Positions 63,017 through 64,000 of a stretch of 64,000 nucleotides of DNA are shown here, one piece after another. Below the pieces are notes generated by a model. It was not told where the DNA came from. It made no database searches and saw nothing but the letters and a program-made list of their open reading frames with translations. Source of the DNA: Actinoplanes italicus. GTDB lineage: Bacteria; Actinomycetota; Actinomycetes; Mycobacteriales; Micromonosporaceae. How positions within the stretch are numbered: the stretch's first letter is position 1; each line of letters opens with the position of its first letter. The stretch is taken from NCBI RefSeq assembly GCF_003001815.1, contig NZ_PVMZ01000009.1, positions 248,001 to 312,000 of the forward strand, read 5' to 3'. A program made the translations under genes and the position numbers.

Positions 63017-64000
63017 TCAGCCATGACAGATGTCATGCGGCATCGTCGCGAACACCTTGTGCAGCAGGTCGTCACCGGTGAACGGCTTCTCGATGAAGGC
63101 GATTCCGTCGTCGAGCACGTGTGTGGTGCCGAGCAGCCCGTTGCTGTAGCCGGACATGTACAGCACCGGCAGGTCGGGCCGTTCCCGCAGGATCAGCGCG
63201 GCCAGTTTCGGGCCGGTCATCTCCGGCATGATCACGTCGGTGAGCAGCAGGTCACAGCCGTACTCGTGGAACGTCCGCAGCGCCTCGGCGCCGTTGCCCG
63301 CGGTACGGACGTGATAGCCCCCGCCGGTCAGGATCCGGGTGATGATCCGGGCCAGTGCCACCTCGTCCTCGACCACCAGCACGGTCCGCCCGTCCCCGCG
63401 CGGCGGGCTGCCGGACCGGTGCACCACGGCGGTGCTCCGTGACGTGGCCGCGATCGGCAGGTAGATCCGGAACGTGGTGCCCACCCCCAGCTCGGAGTAG
63501 ACGTTGATGCTGCCGTTCGACTCCGCGACGATGCCGTAGACGGTGGCCAGGCCCAGCCCGGTGCCGCTCCCGCGCGGTTTCGTGGTGAAGAACGGCTCGA
63601 AGATCCGTGCCGCGGTCTCCGCTGTCATGCCCTCGCCGGTGTCGCTGACCAGCAGGCGGGCGTACGTTCCGGCCGGCAGCGGTGGCTGCATGTTCAGCTC
63701 GTCGCCGTCGAGCGTGGCCACGTTGGCCTCCAGCACGATGGTGCCGCCGTCCGGCATCGCGTCCCGTGCGTTGATCGCCAGGTTCAGCAGGATCTGGTGG
63801 ATCTGCCCGGGGTCGGCGTGCACGGTCAGCGGCGTCGGAGCCGGTACCGCGATCAGCGTGATGTGCTCACCGATCGTGCGTTCCAGCACCGCGTGCACCT
63901 CGGCGATCGCCGCGTTCAGGTCGACGTCGCGCAGCTGGATGGCGTCACCGCGGGTGAAGGTCAGCAGCTGGCGGGTCAGGCTGGTGGCCCGCTCCACCGC
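63017..64000 (-). CDS. Hybrid histidine kinase with C-terminal receiver, 5' end outside the window
   Basis: Partial protein of at least 327 residues read from the window edge. It opens inside a HisKA helix (ERATSLTRQLLTFTRG). HATPase_c follows with LLNLAINARDAMPDGG (N box), DTGEGM (G1) and GSGTGLGLATVYG (G2). After a short linker a receiver domain has LVVEDE, phospho-Asp in LLLTDVIMPE, and Lys in FIEKPF. PAS or other sensor domains are expected beyond 64000. The receiver is attached at the C-terminus, so the output is probably through another protein. Confidence 0.9.
   Translation of the reverse strand, partial: AVERATSLTRQLLTFTRGDAIQLRDVDLNAAIAEVHAVLERTIGEHITLIAVPAPTPLTVHADPGQIHQILLNLAINARDAMPDGGTIVLEANVATLDGDELNMQPPLPAGTYARLLVSDTGEGMTAETAARIFEPFFTTKPRGSGTGLGLATVYGIVAESNGSINVYSELGVGTTFRIYLPIAATSRSTAVVHRSGSPPRGDGRTVLVVEDEVALARIITRILTGGGYHVRTAGNGAEALRTFHEYGCDLLLTDVIMPEMTGPKLAALILRERPDLPVLYMSGYSNGLLGTTHVLDDGIAFIEKPFTGDDLLHKVFATMPHDICHG

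Overview
This is very GC-rich DNA (about 70% or more by eye) with strong G/C third-position bias, frequent GTG/TTG starts, ATGA/GTGA gene overlaps and several probable leaderless genes. The gene families are typical of a filamentous actinomycete: SigE-type sigma factors paired with membrane proteins, many TetR regulators, NarL/DesK-type two-component systems, a DUF574-type methyltransferase, and a type-1 thiolase-like protein. A Micromonosporaceae member such as an Actinoplanes relative is a reasonable guess, but no marker gene here proves it. I saw no rRNA, tRNA, CRISPR array, transposase, integrase or prophage gene.

Layout. 1-5.8 kb: a diguanylate cyclase, two secreted enzymes (a matrixin-like protease and a GH5 endoglycoceramidase-like hydrolase), an acetyltransferase-like protein, a STAS protein and a Tat-exported beta-carbonic anhydrase. 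5.8-13.0 kb: a long structured leader followed by a tightly coupled five-gene cell-surface operon (processive GT2, GT39-like mannosyltransferase, DPM1/GtrA-like GT2, glyoxal/galactose-oxidase-like copper radical oxidase, Excalibur protein). It resembles the cslA/glxA glycan system of streptomycetes with added lipid-linked glycosylation genes. 13-22 kb: small enzymes and four regulator/target sets with readable operators. 22.1-26.7 kb: a lipid-metabolism cluster. An acyl-CoA dehydrogenase and TetR face a 993-residue SRPBCC-thiolase-crotonase fusion followed by an acyl-CoA synthetase.

26.8-33.3 kb: an unusual double-module histidine kinase with its regulator, a LamG-like secreted protein, a TetR divergent from a UPF0104-type membrane protein, a stand-alone RNA-ligase-like protein and a secreted HAD phosphatase. 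33.3-41.5 kb: two MFS transporters, the first sigma/membrane-protein pair, three non-coding repeat fields, a PepSY protein and an orphan Imm53 immunity protein beside a frameshifted ORF. 41.5-48.3 kb: a TetR-controlled glycosidase-like protein, an OmpR-type two-component system, the second sigma pair and an MBL hydrolase.

48.3-54.2 kb: a membrane-anchored periplasmic-binding-like protein, then a Q-rich prion-like protein, a small helical protein and a signal-less subtilase. This is the least familiar gene set in the window. It is followed by a DUF3159 membrane protein behind an IdeR-like box. 54.2-64 kb: the third sigma pair, a molybdopterin oxidoreductase, a 61-bp satellite array, a HAD hydrolase, a DesK-type two-component system with an ABC exporter, and a hybrid kinase cut by the window edge.

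Recurring themes are translational coupling, divergent regulator/target pairs with perfect inverted repeats, and many short tandem arrays between genes or across stop and start codons.
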